Source: Bacteroides sp.
GTDB lineage: Bacteria; Bacteroidota; Bacteroidia; Bacteroidales; Muribaculaceae
Assembly: GCA_023666835.1 (NCBI GenBank)
Contig: JAMPBJ010000001.1
Coordinates: 642,383 to 706,382 of the forward strand
Direction of reading: 5' to 3'
Length of the DNA: 64,000 nt
Shown in pieces: positions 33,614-40,511 of this stretch. Numbering within the stretch: position 1 is the stretch's first letter; every line of letters starts with the position of its first letter. The position numbers and the translations under genes were made by a program. The notes under the pieces are model-generated. The model worked only from the letters and a program-made list of their open reading frames with translations. It was not told the DNA's origin and searched no databases.

Positions 33614-34738
33614 TTAGTTGGCTGTTTTTGGTTCAAGTGATCGGCGCAGAAATTCCATTGATCGTCGACGCAATTCGTCGAGCCTAACGCCTACAGTGTC
33701 GTGGTCGACAGGCCGAAGAAATGCTTGCATATCGATCGCATCGTTTTCGTCGATCAGTCTGTCCATCAAGCCGAGCGGCCTAAGGAGTGATATGAAGCGG
33801 TCGAGTCCGCGCTCATGGTTGGCAATGGCGATGAACGGTTTGCGGAATATGATGCTGAACACGCAGCCGTGAAACGAGTCGGTCACGACAAATTGGGCCG
33901 ACGCAATGGCGCTTAGCCATTGTTCCACACCCACCCTGTCTGATAGTCCAATCTCACTGATCTCCGTCAGATTCATCGCTTCGGCAATCTCTCGAGTCAA
34001 TTGCGACTTATTCGGCGCAGGGTCAAGGATATATGCCGTCATCAGCTGACTACTATCACTCGATTCGATCTGCAAAAGGCTCAGATAGTCGTCGGCTGTT
34101 AGCAGCAGCGTAGGGTCGAGCACTTGCGTGGCTTCAGCTCCGAATTGCTCACGCAGGATCTCCTTGGCCGACTCTTCTCTGACCGACAAGGCGGTGAAGT
34201 TGCTGATGCTTTCGCGACATCGGGCCAGAGCTGATGCAGGGATGTGGCATTTGGCCGATCCGAATGATGCTGCATAAGCCACGGCAATCTGAGGGCGGCA
34301 GAGGAAGTCGAGGAAGTAGTTTGGCATCGACGGGCAGTATTCCGGACGCCACGTCTGATCACTGCCCACTATCCACGCCTCGTCGCGATGGTGGCGTCCG
34401 TAGCGTGCCATCGCTTTGTCCGACTCAACGGGGCCCGCAAGCCGAATGTGTCGGCTGATGAACGGATATGTCGAATATTGCTTCAAGAAGTTGATGGAGT
34501 GTAGTCCGGTCAGCGTGTAAGTGCTGAATGTGTCTTTTCGCAGCACATTGTGCAGTATGTTTCGTTTGATGCACGACAAGACTCTGACAAATCTTCCTCG
34601 CAGGCCCGGCCCGTTATGTAGGCGGAGCACGGTAACCGGTTGATGTCCCATGTCGTGGAGTACGATCTGTAGCGCGAAGTTCTGAAGCACCCCGCCGAAG
34701 TTGTCGTTGAATGGCAATGTCAATATGTTCACTTTCAT
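33614..34738 (-). CDS. Polysaccharide pyruvyl transferase family protein
   Basis: A 374-residue CsaB/PssM-type protein. MKVNILTLPFNDNFGGVLQN is the usual Gly-Asn-xGxxLQ start; EAWIVGSDQTWRPEY carries the GSDQ-W motif; VREESAKEIL and QVLDPTLLLTADDY are family blocks; FVVTDSFHGCVFSIIF holds the conserved DSFHG. The family moves pyruvate from phosphoenolpyruvate to sugars, but Bacteroidetes members in such loci are not all proven. Its start overlaps the upstream pyruvyl transferase stop (ATGA, 34735-34738), so its translation depends on the frame of the C9 tract discussed elsewhere. Confidence 0.9.
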   Translation of the reverse strand: MKVNILTLPFNDNFGGVLQNFALQIVLHDMGHQPVTVLRLHNGPGLRGRFVRVLSCIKRNILHNVLRKDTFSTYTLTGLHSINFLKQYSTYPFISRHIRLAGPVESDKAMARYGRHHRDEAWIVGSDQTWRPEYCPSMPNYFLDFLCRPQIAVAYAASFGSAKCHIPASALARCRESISNFTALSVREESAKEILREQFGAEATQVLDPTLLLTADDYLSLLQIESSDSSQLMTAYILDPAPNKSQLTREIAEAMNLTEISEIGLSDRVGVEQWLSAIASAQFVVTDSFHGCVFSIIFRKPFIAIANHERGLDRFISLLRPLGLMDRLIDENDAIDMQAFLRPVDHDTVGVRLDELRRRSMEFLRRSLEPKTAN

Positions 34739-35952
34739 GCGAGTGCGATATTGACAAATGCCACCTGCCGAAGGTCGGCATCAAATGGGTGAATTACCTC
34801 ATGGCTTGTTTGTTGATGGGGGGGGGTAATTATTTGGGTGTCAGTAATTTGTGGTAAATTATTGCGCAGGAAGTCGATCGAGCGGTCGATGTGTGGCTGC
34901 AGGCGATCGAGAGCTCCCGCATACAGGTGTGAGAGTTCTGCGGCTTTGAGCAGCGAATCGGGCTTTGCGGCGAATCGCTGAAGGCCGGTGAGAGTCAGCA
35001 GATTGGCGATGCGGGCATCCTCCATGCCTCCGACGGCATATACCTGTGTGCCAAGCAGCAGGGAGAAGACCACAGCGTGGAACGATGAGCCCACCACCAG
35101 ATCGGCATGGCGGATCAGGTTGAGAAACTCCAGCGGGCCTGTGGCCGTTTGGTAGCGGAAACGTCGGTTGAATAGCTGTGTACCATAGTTACCGGCCTGA
35201 GAGAGCAAAATCTTGATGCCGAATTTCTTCGACAGCTCTTCGGCTTCGTTGTAACTTTCCCGCCATGTCCACGGGGTGTAGATGAATATATAGCGTCCGT
35301 TGATGATCGGTCGGTCGCCGGCCAGCTCGCGCCATTTGTCGGCGCCCATCAGCAGCGTGGGGTCGAGCACCACTTCGGGCCTGTGGCCTGTCAGCTGCTC
35401 CATGCGCTCGGCCGAGGCCTTTTCGCGCACGGTTATGGCCGCGTAGTCCGTCATTGCCTGGCGGAGGTAGGATCCCAGTTCCTCATTGTCGAGATTCTCG
35501 GGCTCGGGTCCCATGCTCGGAGCGTAGGCTATCTTGCGCGAGCAGTCGGTGAAGCCGAGGAAATATGAGGGGTCAAAGTCGAAGCACGAGGTGTTCCATA
35601 TCTGGTCGCTGCCCGATATGCAGGCGTCGTATTGTATCCGGGCGCTCTGCAGCTCTTCGTAGGTCGCGAACTCGCGCTCCGACAGATGCAGCCGGTTGCT
35701 GAGAAATTCCTCAAACAGTTTGTATTTTCGCCACGACTTCATGGCCAGCATGGGGAATACCAGGGCCTTGAGGCGGTCGGTGCGAAAGAAGGAGCGGTGG
35801 AGCGGCTGGTAAATTTGACGCTGCCGATCGGTGCGCAGATTGATGATCTCGCTCTGATGGCCGAGAGATTCCACGGTGGTCTGCAGGGCATAGGCCTGAA
35901 GCATGGAGCCATAGTTGTGCGAGGCGTGGAAGGTGATGATTCCTACTTTCAT
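34735..35952 (-). CDS. Polysaccharide pyruvyl transferase family protein (contains C9 tract)
   Basis: From ATG 35952 (MKVGIITFHASHNYGSMLQA) there are 405 residues; the longer frame to 36369 is antisense-like His/Arg-rich sequence inside the flippase gene. Family blocks are CISGSDQIWNTS, VREKASAERM, VVLDPTLLMGADKW and LVVGSSFHAVVFSLLL. The last 30 residues follow a run of nine C (codons near 376-379) and have no counterpart in its paralogue. A change of one base in the run would end the protein within about nine codons. It overlaps the flippase stop (35949-35952) and the next gene start. Confidence 0.9.
   Translation of the reverse strand: MKVGIITFHASHNYGSMLQAYALQTTVESLGHQSEIINLRTDRQRQIYQPLHRSFFRTDRLKALVFPMLAMKSWRKYKLFEEFLSNRLHLSEREFATYEELQSARIQYDACISGSDQIWNTSCFDFDPSYFLGFTDCSRKIAYAPSMGPEPENLDNEELGSYLRQAMTDYAAITVREKASAERMEQLTGHRPEVVLDPTLLMGADKWRELAGDRPIINGRYIFIYTPWTWRESYNEAEELSKKFGIKILLSQAGNYGTQLFNRRFRYQTATGPLEFLNLIRHADLVVGSSFHAVVFSLLLGTQVYAVGGMEDARIANLLTLTGLQRFAAKPDSLLKAAELSHLYAGALDRLQPHIDRSIDFLRNNLPQITDTQIITPPHQQTSHEVIHPFDADLRQVAFVNIALA
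34818..34826. repeat. C9/G9 homopolymer tract inside the pyruvyl transferase gene
   Basis: Nine C on the coding (minus) strand span ACC-CCC-CCC-CAT. One base fewer gives a stop after ten more codons (ending MR-stop); one base more gives a stop at TGA after CCA. The wild reading continues to the ATGA overlap with the next gene. Confidence 0.9.
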
Positions 35953-37493
35953 TTGGGTTGGAATTTGGCTATTATCGGTGAGAGGCGATTGTGGATAATC
36001 TCGCTGACAAAGCGGCGCTCGGAGGAGTTGAGCCCCAGCGCCCACACGGCCAGACAGGTGGCGGCCACCGTGGCGACAGCCATCAAGGCGAGTCGCCCGA
36101 AGCCGGTGGGCATGGTCATGATGATCAGCGTCGGCACAAAGAGCGATACAATGGTGACCAGCAGGCAGCGCCACACCACTTCGACGGCGTAGGTGCGCAG
36201 ACTCATGCCGGTCATGCTGCGGCAGAACATCAGTCGGGCGCACTGCCCCGCGATCACCAGTGCGATCGACACAAGGAAGGGCACGTAGATCGGAAGTCCG
36301 AGCCACAGCAGCAGATAGGCTATCGGTATGTTGAGCATCAGCACTATGCCCACCACTATCTGATACCATTTGATGCGGCCGGTGGCCAGCAGCATGGTGA
36401 TGGCGGGCGAGCCGAACACTTCACACAGGCTCTCGCACACCACCAGTATGGTGAACAGCGCGGCATAGTCGGGCACTTTCACCAGCCACAGCCCCAGCAG
36501 ATAGTTGATTTCGTAGCAGATCGGTATGGCCGGGATGAGCAGTAGAAAATAGGATATCTTGCTGCTTTTGAACATCAGCCGGTGGGCGGACTGACGGTCA
36601 TCGGCCGCTATGTTTTTGGTCAGTTGTGGATTGATGGCGCTCTGGAAACCGCCGGTCAGGGTGCCGATGGCGCCGCGAACCTGAAACGACACGCCGCGGG
36701 CGGCGTTGATCAGCGGACCACCGAAGAGGTTGAGCACGATGTTCTGCCCCTGGTCCTTGAGGGTCCATGCTATGGTGCCGAACATGTTCCAGCCGCTGAA
36801 CGAGGCCATGTCGCGAAACAGACTGCGGTCCCATCGCAGGTCGAGCTTGCAGTAGGGAAACTGGCGGCGGCAATAGGCCACCTGTATAATCATGGATATG
36901 AGGCTGACACTCGACATAGCTATGGACCACACGGGCAGGCGGTCCCACGGACACCAGAAGAGGCTGATGACTATCAGCAGCTTGGCCACCGATTCGCCCA
37001 TGCCCAGATAGGCGTAGATGTGCATGCGTTCATGGGCGTTGATCGTGGCGCCGTAAGGCGAGGAGATGATCGACAGCACGCACACAATGATCGTGGCCTG
37101 ATACACCCAGTTGGCCGCGGCCATGCGCTCGGGTGGTATGACCAGGTGGGTGTTGACAAACCAAAGGCCCACGGTCTCGGCAAGCAGCAGCACGATGCCG
37201 GCTATCGACATCTGTATCAGCAGCGACATGTTGAACACGCGGCGGTAGCCTTCGAAGTCCTTGCGCCCGAGTTCGACGGTCAGGAAGCGGCTGACACCCA
37301 CGTTCATCGAGCCGCTGAGCATCGCCATCATGGCTATGACACCGCCCACGATGTTGTAGATGCCGAAATCGACCACTCCCAGCGCCTCGAGTATCTTGCG
37401 CGAGGTGTAGAGGCCGATCAGCATGGTCACGAACGTGCGGCCATACAGGAAGAACGTGTTGCGGGCTATGCGTTTGTTGTCGGCGTGGTTCAT
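35949..37493 (-). CDS. Wzx-type flippase (second copy)
   Basis: From ATG 37493 (MNHADNKRIARNTFFLYGRT) there are 514 residues and about 14 helices. ILEALGVVDFGIYNIVGGVI and GLYTSRKIL are typical of Bacteroidetes capsule flippases of the polysaccharide-biosynthesis family; residues 215-260 (FSGWNMFGTIAWTLKDQGQN) match the family centre. The upstream extension to 37577 lies in the FrhB gene and is rejected; the chosen start overlaps that gene's stop as ATGA. It should carry the repeat unit of the upxY capsule across the inner membrane. Confidence 0.92.
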   Translation of the reverse strand: MNHADNKRIARNTFFLYGRTFVTMLIGLYTSRKILEALGVVDFGIYNIVGGVIAMMAMLSGSMNVGVSRFLTVELGRKDFEGYRRVFNMSLLIQMSIAGIVLLLAETVGLWFVNTHLVIPPERMAAANWVYQATIIVCVLSIISSPYGATINAHERMHIYAYLGMGESVAKLLIVISLFWCPWDRLPVWSIAMSSVSLISMIIQVAYCRRQFPYCKLDLRWDRSLFRDMASFSGWNMFGTIAWTLKDQGQNIVLNLFGGPLINAARGVSFQVRGAIGTLTGGFQSAINPQLTKNIAADDRQSAHRLMFKSSKISYFLLLIPAIPICYEINYLLGLWLVKVPDYAALFTILVVCESLCEVFGSPAITMLLATGRIKWYQIVVGIVLMLNIPIAYLLLWLGLPIYVPFLVSIALVIAGQCARLMFCRSMTGMSLRTYAVEVVWRCLLVTIVSLFVPTLIIMTMPTGFGRLALMAVATVAATCLAVWALGLNSSERRFVSEIIHNRLSPIIAKFQPK

Positions 37494-38647
37494 CGTTGGC
37501 GTTTGAACAGTCGCTTGAGAGGGCGCAGCTTGCGGCGCAGGGTGCGGTAGGCGCGGTGAGGTAGTACGGCCAGCCACACGGCGCGGTTAAGTGACAGCAT
37601 CGGATAGAGGGCGGAGAATATGATGTCGCGGTAGGTGTGGGGTGTCGGTTGGCGCAATTGTTCATTGCCGGCCACAGCTTCGTCGACGGTTCGCTCTACC
37701 AGCTCCATGCCGGGAGCTATCTCGGCCACGGCTTGCACACCTTTTGGAGTGGAGGGGAGTATCACCGATATTCCGTTGGTCCAGGAATCGACCATGGCCT
37801 GATCATTAAGTCCCCAGAAGTCGCCCACGGTGATGTCGGAGGCGCGCACCGGTTGCGGAAACGGGCATTCGTGGCACGAAGGTCGGTAGATGAAGCCCGA
37901 CATGAATCCCTTGAGATACATGTTGCTGTAGGTGTTGGCCCAGAAGTCTACGGTGTATATCTTTTCGCCTTTGTCGTCCCAAATGGTGAAGTATGATTCG
38001 GGATTCTCGCGAAATTTGATGCGGCTGACCGATCGGCCTTTGGCTATTGAGGCCACATGGTCGCGGAGCATCTTCTGCGATGGCACGCCGTGGCATATGA
38101 GGTCGACAAGCAACAGGAGTTCGTAGGGTTTGCGGAGATAGTTCTTCAATGCGGCTGTCTGGCAGGGGGTGCCTATGAAGGTCACGGCCAGCCCGGCTTT
38201 GAGATCCTCGGCCACGTGTTGGAACACACAGCGCACGTCGCTCTGCACATACTTCGAGCCCTGAAGGCGATGAAGTTCATCGGGGGAGTCGACGCGTATG
38301 TGGCGTATGTCGAGCCCGTCGGCCGTACATCCGTAGACGGCGCCTCCCCGACGAAGTGCCCACATGCCCAGTTCGTAGGCAGTGCCTCCCGATGTGCTGC
38401 GGGTGTAGATGGCCTTGTCGCGCACTCGGCCTGCATAGGCCGCTGTCGGGCGTTCGGCATTGAGGGGAGGGTTCTCAAAAGGGCATACGCGGTTGCACAG
38501 GCCGCACTCTATACACTTGGCGGTGTCGACGTGGGCATAGAGAAATCCTTTCCTGTCCTGTCGCATCTCGATGCACGCCTTCGGGCATATCTCGGCACAT
38601 GCGTTGCACCCGCAGCAATCTTTATGTTTCTTTCCTGCTACTGACAT
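37490..38647 (-). CDS. FrhB-like iron-sulphur protein of polysaccharide loci
   Basis: A 385-residue protein of the coenzyme-F420 hydrogenase beta-subunit family. Two [4Fe-4S] motifs stand at the N-terminus: C11xxC14xxC17xxxC21P and C45xxC48xxC51xxxC55P. The FrhB fold follows with STSGGTAYELGMWALRRGGA, FIGTPCQTAALKNYL and DLICHGVPSQKML, and a further Cys pair in CHECPF. F420 is not known in Bacteroidales, so the name describes the fold only. Such genes commonly stand beside pyruvyl transferases in capsule loci; a redox step on a sugar or flavin chemistry is possible but unproved. Confidence 0.88.
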   Translation of the reverse strand: MSVAGKKHKDCCGCNACAEICPKACIEMRQDRKGFLYAHVDTAKCIECGLCNRVCPFENPPLNAERPTAAYAGRVRDKAIYTRSTSGGTAYELGMWALRRGGAVYGCTADGLDIRHIRVDSPDELHRLQGSKYVQSDVRCVFQHVAEDLKAGLAVTFIGTPCQTAALKNYLRKPYELLLLVDLICHGVPSQKMLRDHVASIAKGRSVSRIKFRENPESYFTIWDDKGEKIYTVDFWANTYSNMYLKGFMSGFIYRPSCHECPFPQPVRASDITVGDFWGLNDQAMVDSWTNGISVILPSTPKGVQAVAEIAPGMELVERTVDEAVAGNEQLRQPTPHTYRDIIFSALYPMLSLNRAVWLAVLPHRAYRTLRRKLRPLKRLFKRQR

Positions 38648-38649
38648 GT

Positions 38650-39075
38650 CTATTTTCTGAAGAGCCGTTTCAACAGTCCGGGATGATCGTCATCGCCACG
38701 CTGGCGGTGATGGAGCTCGGAGATATAGCGGCGGTAGCTCCAGCCGTTGTGGATCATCTCGTAGATGGCGCCCCAGTCGGGAAGTCCGCCGATGTTGCGG
38801 TCGTCGATATAGAGGTCGGCATGAAGTTTGCGAGGACCGGTTGGGTCGGGACCGAAGGGGTCGTTGCTGTTGATGCAGTGGAACTCCAGTCCGCGTCTGC
38901 GGCACCATTCCACGGCGGCTTCGAGCTCCGCGCCTTCGCGATAGGTCCATAGGATCAGTACGTGGCCCTCTTTCTGAAGTTGTTTCAACGTGGCCACGGC
39001 CTGATGGCGTTCGCGACCTATGGCTGGATATTCGTGTTCCACGATCGTTCCGTCGAAATCGACTGCTATTATCAT
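38650..39075 (-). CDS. HAD-family phosphatase-like protein
   Basis: From ATG 39075 (MIIAVDFDGTIVEHEYPAIG) there are 141 residues. DFDGT with Asp6 and Asp8 is HAD motif I; LILWTYREG is motif II (Thr); LYIDDRNIGG is motif IV. The protein has no cap domain, as in small sugar-phosphate or nucleotide-type HAD enzymes of Bacteroides. It is coupled to upxY (ATGA, 39072-39075) and two bases from the FrhB gene, so it belongs to the capsule transcript. I infer that it dephosphorylates a sugar precursor; a general housekeeping role remains possible. Confidence 0.85.
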   Translation of the reverse strand: MIIAVDFDGTIVEHEYPAIGRERHQAVATLKQLQKEGHVLILWTYREGAELEAAVEWCRRRGLEFHCINSNDPFGPDPTGPRKLHADLYIDDRNIGGLPDWGAIYEMIHNGWSYRRYISELHHRQRGDDDHPGLLKRLFRK

Positions 39076-39650
39076 GATTGATTTATGTGTTCGAGAAATA
39101 TTTGAGGTATGTAGGCGGTGGCTACGGCACAAACGCCTTCAATTGATACCACCATGCGCCGGTCGCCTTTGATTCTGACAATGCTCCCTTCGGCTCCTGC
39201 AAGCGGGCCGCCGATCACTCTGACCTTCTCGCCGGTGCGGAAACGGGGATCTTCGTCGCCAAAGAATTCGAGTCCGTCGACTCCCGACGATACCACCAGC
39301 CGGAATATCGTCATCTCGCGATCGGAAATCGGTGCAGCCACTTTTCGACCGTTCAGCTCATGGCGATACACCATCGCCTTGTCGCAGAACTGATGACTGA
39401 CAGCCTCTGCCATATCGGCTGTGGTGCGGAAGAACATCAGTGAATTGATGACAGGCTCATCGACAGTGGTTTTCTTGCCGGCAACGATTTTCACCACACG
39501 CCGCGTGGGGATATAGCTCTCCACGCCCATGGTGTCAAGACGATCGGCAGCCTCAGCCGTGCGGTTGTAGAACACTTTCATGGCATACCACGTCAACTCC
39601 GCGCTATTTGCCTTAGAAGCGTCAATAATATCAAAGCAAGAATTGTCCAT
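39072..39650 (-). CDS. upxY: UpxY-type transcription antiterminator (NusG-like)
   Basis: A 192-residue NusG paralogue: ELTWYAMKVFYNRTAEAADR opens the NGN domain, with ESYIPTRRV typical of the branch, and the KOW domain reads FRTGEKVRVIGGPLAGAEGSI. In Bacteroides fragilis each capsule operon starts with a upxY gene whose product lets RNA polymerase pass terminators inside its own operon. Here it is the first gene of an unbroken minus-strand series of about 18 genes. The usual partner upxZ, an inhibitor of other UpxY proteins, is not found next to it; the HAD gene takes that place. A promoter at 39661-39690 leaves hardly any leader. Confidence 0.93.
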   Translation of the reverse strand: MDNSCFDIIDASKANSAELTWYAMKVFYNRTAEAADRLDTMGVESYIPTRRVVKIVAGKKTTVDEPVINSLMFFRTTADMAEAVSHQFCDKAMVYRHELNGRKVAAPISDREMTIFRLVVSSGVDGLEFFGDEDPRFRTGEKVRVIGGPLAGAEGSIVRIKGDRRMVVSIEGVCAVATAYIPQIFLEHINQS

Positions 39651-39660
39651 TAACTAAAAT

Positions 39661-39690
39661 CAAAAATAAGCACCGACAAGGTTGCCCAAA
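39661..39690 (-). promoter_or_regulatory. Promoter of the upxY capsule operon
   Basis: On the minus strand TTTG (39690-39687) is followed after 18 bases by TATTTTTG (39668-39661), an exact -7 match. The start would lie only a few bases before the upxY ATG. I see no invertible-repeat pair around it, so no sign of promoter inversion. Confidence 0.7.
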
Positions 39691-39746
39691 CGAATATCAC
39701 CATCAGAGGCCATTCTCCAAAAACCAATGCCTATCAGCCCGGCCAA

Positions 39747-39806
39747 TGGAACGACCCATGGAACGACCCATGGAACGAACTATGTAACGACCTATGGAAC
39801 GGCGAT
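39747..39806. repeat. Five tandem copies of a 12-bp unit (TGGAACGACCCA)
   Basis: Units at 39747, 39759, 39771, 39783 and 39795; the first two are identical and later ones carry one to several changes. The last runs into the GGCGATT palindrome at 39801-39817. Confidence 0.85.
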
Positions 39807-39876
39807 TTTCAATCGCCCCTTCCCGACCTAAGCCAGTCCATAACGGCGATTAAAATCGACTTTCCATAAACGCCCC

Positions 39877-39909
39877 ACACCGGGCGTCCGCCAGGACGCC
39901 GATTTACCA
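39877..39909. repeat. Intergenic hairpin element, copy A
   Basis: CACCGGGCGTCCGCCAGGAC followed by GCCGATTTACC. Stem GGCGTCC/GGACGCC (39883-39889 with 39894-39900), loop GCCA. It pairs with copy B at 40013-40045, which keeps the hairpin by a matched base change. Confidence 0.7.
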
Positions 39910-40012
39910 CACGTCTCTCCAAGCAGCAACCTGTAGGAGTGTCGGCGTCCCCGCCGACACGCGTCCGCAAACGCCCTACAATAGCTACAATAGCTAAAGT
40001 AGCTATACTCTC

Positions 40013-40045
40013 ACACCGGGCATCCGCCAAGATGCCGATTTACAC
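40013..40045. repeat. Intergenic hairpin element, copy B
   Basis: CACCGGGCATCCGCCAAGAT followed by GCCGATTTACA. Stem GGCATC/GATGCC (40019-40024 with 40031-40036). Compared with copy A, G-to-A in the left arm is matched by C-to-T in the right arm, so the pairing is kept. Confidence 0.7.
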
Positions 40046-40116
40046 ACACCCCACCCCGAAAAAATTCCTATTTGAAGAAATTTATTCCCCCATGCGCAAT
40101 TCTTCCATTCCCCTCC

Positions 40117-40139
40117 TCGGTTGACAAAAATTCAACCGA
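40117..40139 (-). terminator. Hairpin, possible terminator of the tamB-tamL transcript
   Basis: TCGGTTGA (40117-40124) and TCAACCGA (40132-40139) pair perfectly around a 7-base loop. It lies about 370 bases after the tamL stop; no strong T run follows, so termination is only possible. Confidence 0.45.
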
Positions 40140-40511
40140 CAAGGGCGGCTATAGGTTGGGCCGGCTAAGGGGGGTGTGTATCCATAGTTCCTTTCCGGCA
40201 CACGGTTCGCTTTCCGACCCGGAATGCGACCTCCGCAACCCGTGCATCAATGAGCCTTCATACCGTGTCAAGCCCCATCTTGCACATCAATATCGCGCAT
40301 GTGCGTGCGTATTGGTGGTGCAAAATTATAAAATTCTCAGCAATTTACCAAATTCCCCATCACCCCACACATCCCATAATTCCCAAAACTCCCATAATTC
40401 CCAGACCCTCCCAAAAAAATTAGCCGATTTTATCGATTTTGGGCTCAACCCCCTCTTTTGCATCCTATCTTTGCACCGATCTATGAAAAGACACTAAAGG
40501 ATATGGAAGCA

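Larger units (their letters stand above)
39651..40511. other. Gene-free, repeat-rich intergenic region
   Basis: About 860 bases without a credible gene. From left to right: the upxY promoter (39661-39690), five 12-bp tandem units (39747-39806), a GGCGATT palindrome (39801-39817), two related hairpin elements (39877-39909 and 40013-40045), a perfect 9-bp hairpin (39939-39960), a terminator-like hairpin (40117-40139), a GC-rich stretch of unknown nature (40140-40320) and a pyrimidine-rich stretch with repeats of CCCATAATTCCCA (40350-40410). A frame at 40072-40497 exists but has no recognisable protein features. Confidence 0.75.

Noticed and set aside
36582..37550. 322-codon plus-strand frame opposite the second flippase
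   Set aside because: His/Gly-rich shadow with no recognisable domain; the minus-strand flippase explains the coding signal.
37490..38647. True F420-reducing hydrogenase or F420-dependent enzyme
   Set aside because: Only the fold and Fe-S motifs are shared; the context is a capsule locus and F420 is not expected in this lineage.
39651..40511. Invertible promoter of the capsule operon
   Set aside because: I looked for a pair of inverted repeats flanking the promoter and found only local hairpins; no recombinase gene is near.
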